From contig CAWFBT010000018.1 in the NCBI GenBank assembly GCA_963814095.1, forward strand, positions 11,246 through 75,245: a stretch of 64,000 nt of DNA, given 5' to 3'. Below are positions 62,073-64,000 of this stretch, one piece after another (position 1 is the first letter of the stretch; each line of letters begins with the position of its first letter). The notes below the pieces were generated by a model. It worked only from the letters and a program-made list of their open reading frames with translations, had not been told where the DNA came from and ran no database searches. The translations under genes were made by a program, and so were the position numbers. Origin of the DNA: JACVRW01 sp963814095. GTDB lineage: Bacteria > Actinomycetota > Thermoleophilia > Solirubrobacterales > Thermoleophilaceae.

Positions 62073-62286
62073 TCAGTCGTCGTCGTCCAGCCAGTCGCGC
62101 GGAGCCAGTAGCCCTTGGCGCTCGCATGGCTGCGCGGCAGCCCGCGCTCGCCCCGCAGCACGTCCCGCAGGTCGCGGGCGACGCTGGACTCGGCTGCGCC
62201 CCACGCCTGACCGGGCCCGGCCGGAAGGTCGCCAGCCCGCAGGGCATCCGCGAGATGCTCGCCCTGCTCGGGGTCAAGGTGGTGGC
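62073..62286 (-). pseudogene. 3' remnant of a siderophore-interacting (SIP-type) flavin reductase gene
   Basis: Read on the minus strand the region gives QAWGAAESSVARDLRDVL, then RGERGLPRSHASAKGYW, the characteristic C-terminal NADPH-domain end of siderophore-interacting proteins. After a one-base shift the frame ends DWLDDDD and stop (62073-62075). No start, FAD domain or middle part is present; similarity fades by about 62290-62360, just before the repeated promoter copy. It is therefore a truncated gene. The plus-strand frame 62126-62359 on the opposite strand is its shadow. Confidence 0.65.
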
Positions 62287-62360
62287 CGCTGTGACCTGCG
62301 CGCTGCTCGTCGCGCGTGCGTGCGAGGCGCCCGGCCAGCGGCTTGCGCTCGCCGCCTGAG

Positions 62361-62440
62361 CTGAGACCTATTCGAGACCAGCGCGATACTGCGCGCCCTC
62401 GGTACCCGCGGGAGCATCACAGGGGACAGCCAACAGGAGG
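62361..62440 (+). promoter_or_regulatory. Repeated promoter/5'-UTR region, copy 2
   Basis: Matches 57801-57880 at 65 of 80 positions without gaps. GATACT at 62385-62390 is the likely -10, and CAGGAGG ends 8 bases before the ATG at 62446. It abuts the truncated SIP-like gene. Confidence 0.7.
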
Positions 62441-62445
62441 TCTCG

Positions 62446-63198
62446 ATGCGCCGCCGGATACCCCGTCCCTCGCCCACCATGGTCGTCGCCGTACTCGCAC
62501 TGGTGGTGGCCGCGGCGGGAGGCGCCGTTGCAGCGATTCCCGATCCCGACGGCACCATCCACGCCTGCCTGCGAAGCGGAAACCTGAGGGTGATCGACGC
62601 GGCCGTGGCCGAATGCCAGGCCGGCGAGACCCCGCTCGCGTTCAACCAGCGCGGCCAGCCCGGGCCACCGGGGCCCGCCGGGCCGCCCGGCCCGGACGAG
62701 CTGGCCGCTGACCGGACCGATCTCGAGGCGGTGGCCGGCGGGTCGACTCCGCGAGTGGCGGTCAAGAAGCCCAAGCTCTCGCACAGGCAGGCCCTCGCGC
62801 TCAAGCCCGAGAAGCAGCTGGAGGCCTTCTCGGTCTACAGGGACGACAAGCGGTTCGTCCCGCCGGGCGGCGCGACGGTTGCCTCGATGGCGCTCCCGCC
62901 CGGCCGTTGGGTCATCTCCGCGAAGGCGATGGTCTTCGCGGGTCCGGCCTCGTGCGTCCTGCAGGCCGGGGCCGACGTCGACGAGGTCTTCGCGCTGCTG
63001 GCGGACGCGGTGTCGCTGATGGTCGTCCATCGCTTTACCGACGTGGGTGAGGTGATCCTGCGCTGCAGGGGCCGCAAGCCCAAGATCGTCCACGCGAACC
63101 CGCTGACCCTCGCGGGCACCACGGTCAACCGCGTGAAGATCACGGCGGTCGAGGTCGACAAGCTCACGAACCAGAAGGCGAAGGAGGCGAAGGGATGA
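62446..63198 (+). CDS. Exported collagen-like protein, copy B1
   Basis: The 250-residue protein starts MRRRIPRPSPTMVV with a signal helix (about 10-30). The two-Cys module is GTIHACLRSGNLRVI...AECQAGE, followed by the triplets GQPGPPGPAGPPGPDEL and a Lys-rich linker. The beta-rich C-terminal domain has LPPGRWVISAKAMVF, two Cys and a final ITAVEVDKLTN. It is paralogous to the 60597 gene, here intact. Its stop overlaps the next ATG by 4 bases. Confidence 0.82.
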   Translation: MRRRIPRPSPTMVVAVLALVVAAAGGAVAAIPDPDGTIHACLRSGNLRVIDAAVAECQAGETPLAFNQRGQPGPPGPAGPPGPDELAADRTDLEAVAGGSTPRVAVKKPKLSHRQALALKPEKQLEAFSVYRDDKRFVPPGGATVASMALPPGRWVISAKAMVFAGPASCVLQAGADVDEVFALLADAVSLMVVHRFTDVGEVILRCRGRKPKIVHANPLTLAGTTVNRVKITAVEVDKLTNQKAKEAKG

Positions 63199-63902
63199 GA
63201 TCGCGCGCGCTCCTGGCGCTGCTCGCCGCGCTCGCAGTCGGTGGAGCCGCGGGCGCGACCCTCGCCGTCGGCCAGTCCGACGGTGTGCTGAACGCCTGTT
63301 ACAACTCGAGCTCGGGCATGCTCCGCGTGATCACGCCGAGCGCGCCTCGCGAGTGCCAGCCGAGCGAGACGGCGGTCCAGCTGGGCTCGGGTCCGGGTCC
63401 CCAGGGGCCGCCGGGTCCACCGGGCCCGTCCGGCAGCGACGAGGCCGCGCCCCAGCAGGTGCCAGCCAGGAAGCTCCCGCCCGCGCTCACCGAGACGCTG
63501 AAGCCGCCCAAGCTGAAGCCCGAGAAGCTCACTGAGGCGTTCGCGGTCTATGACGACGATGGGACGCTCTTCCCGGGTGTGAATCCCAAGGGGACGACGA
63601 AGGCGGTAAGCCAAATCAAGCTCCCCGCCGGCAGCTGGGTGGTGGTCGCGAAGGCGAACGTCTGGGAGCTGGGCGGCGATGTCACCTGCCTGCTCAGGGC
63701 GGGCGACGACTTCGATCGGATGATCGCCTGGGAGTCGGGGATGATCGTCGGCACGGTCGTCCACCGCTTCAAGAAGCCGAACCGGGCCTGGCTTCAGTGC
63801 GTGGACGGTGGCGCGTCGAACCTGGGGATGACCGACATAAAGATCACGGCCATCGAGGTCGACAAGATCACGAACAAGGCGACTGGCCTGCCGGGCTTAT
63901 AG
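63195..63902 (+). CDS. Exported collagen-like protein, copy B2
   Basis: ATG 63195 has AAGGAGG 7 bases upstream. The 235-residue protein has a signal helix (about 5-25) and the module DGVLNACYNSSSGMLRVI...RECQPSE. Triplets GPGPQGPPGPPGPSG and a Pro/Lys linker lead to a C-terminal domain with LPAGSWVVVAKANVWELGG, two Cys and KITAIEVDKITN. It pairs with 62446 exactly as 61350 pairs with 60597, so the two-gene unit has been duplicated. Confidence 0.82.
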   Translation: MRSRALLALLAALAVGGAAGATLAVGQSDGVLNACYNSSSGMLRVITPSAPRECQPSETAVQLGSGPGPQGPPGPPGPSGSDEAAPQQVPARKLPPALTETLKPPKLKPEKLTEAFAVYDDDGTLFPGVNPKGTTKAVSQIKLPAGSWVVVAKANVWELGGDVTCLLRAGDDFDRMIAWESGMIVGTVVHRFKKPNRAWLQCVDGGASNLGMTDIKITAIEVDKITNKATGLPGL

Positions 63903-63963
63903 GCGCAATAGCCGCTATATTGCCCTTCGGCCTATAGCCGCAGCCGTCCCTTTCTTGCCGAGA

Positions 63964-63984
63964 GCACCGGGCCTCGCCCGGTGC
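63964..63984 (+). terminator. Terminator-like hairpin at the window end
   Basis: GCACCGGGC and GCCCGGTGC form a perfect 9-base stem around CTC. The 60 bases before it are A/T-richer with further pairing (ATAGGC.../...CCTAT). Together they probably end the collagen-like operon. Confidence 0.55.
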
Positions 63985-64000
63985 GAACGGACAGAGTCGG

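Noticed and set aside
62126..62359. Plus-strand 77-codon frame between the collagen-like modules
   Set aside because: The opposite strand encodes a recognisable SIP C-terminus, so this frame is its shadow.

Overview
The window is high-GC bacterial DNA with dense, mostly short-spaced genes. It most resembles an actinobacterium of the class Thermoleophilia (Solirubrobacterales or a relative); this placement is inference. The reasons are a B12-dependent ribonucleotide reductase with NrdR, an actinobacterial-style order of tRNA-Tyr, tRNA-Thr, rpmG, secE, nusG and ribosomal protein genes, an F420-type nitroreductase, and many exported low-complexity proteins (collagen-like, excalibur, IKN/DVK-repeat, delta-60). 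A TAnnnT box lies 5-10 bases before many start codons, which suggests frequent leaderless transcription.

Layout. 1-3.9 kb: F420-type oxidoreductase, DUF4239 membrane protein and two exported proteins. 3.9-11.3 kb: an accessory block of hydrolase, LuxR/TPR regulator, methyltransferase, small barrel protein, vanadium haloperoxidase-like enzyme and GMC oxidoreductase. It is bounded by a 72/73-base direct repeat of the 3' end of nrdJ. 11.2-14.7 kb: nrdR-nrdJ with two NrdR boxes. 14.7-19.7 kb: bicupin and RibD-like enzymes, then a two-component system flanked by two Ser/Gly/Asp-rich exported proteins. 19.7-24.7 kb: a Cys-rich repeat protein, a sugar epimerase, tmk-holB, a DUF192/membrane fusion and a glycosidase-like protein. 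24.7-32.6 kb: tRNA-Thr(CGT), excalibur and nuclease proteins, exported repeat proteins, an M28 peptidase, a cyclase-family enzyme and a K+ channel. 32.6-40 kb: MmcQ, HAD, VTT, DUF3817, Clp-N-like, FG-GAP, FolE2, the primary sigma factor and a VOC protein. 40-51 kb: a large LuxR/AAA regulator, tRNA-Tyr and tRNA-Thr(GGT), a delta-60 protein, a VWA surface protein enclosed by a duplicated tRNA-Thr 3' end, and NDH-2. 51.2-55 kb: rpmG-secE-nusG-rplKA-rplJL with an L10 leader. 55-64 kb: VOC, gamma-glutamyltransferase, a YdjM-like protein, an M23 peptidase and two copies of a collagen-like exported gene pair, with a duplicated promoter region.

Themes. Core information-processing genes alternate with lineage-specific exported proteins. 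Two stretches look like insertions at gene 3' ends (nrdJ and tRNA-Thr), although neither carries an integrase. At least fourteen single-base frame breaks are visible in seven genes, including the essential-looking nrdJ. Sequencing or assembly indels are therefore likely, and the broken genes are annotated as single loci.
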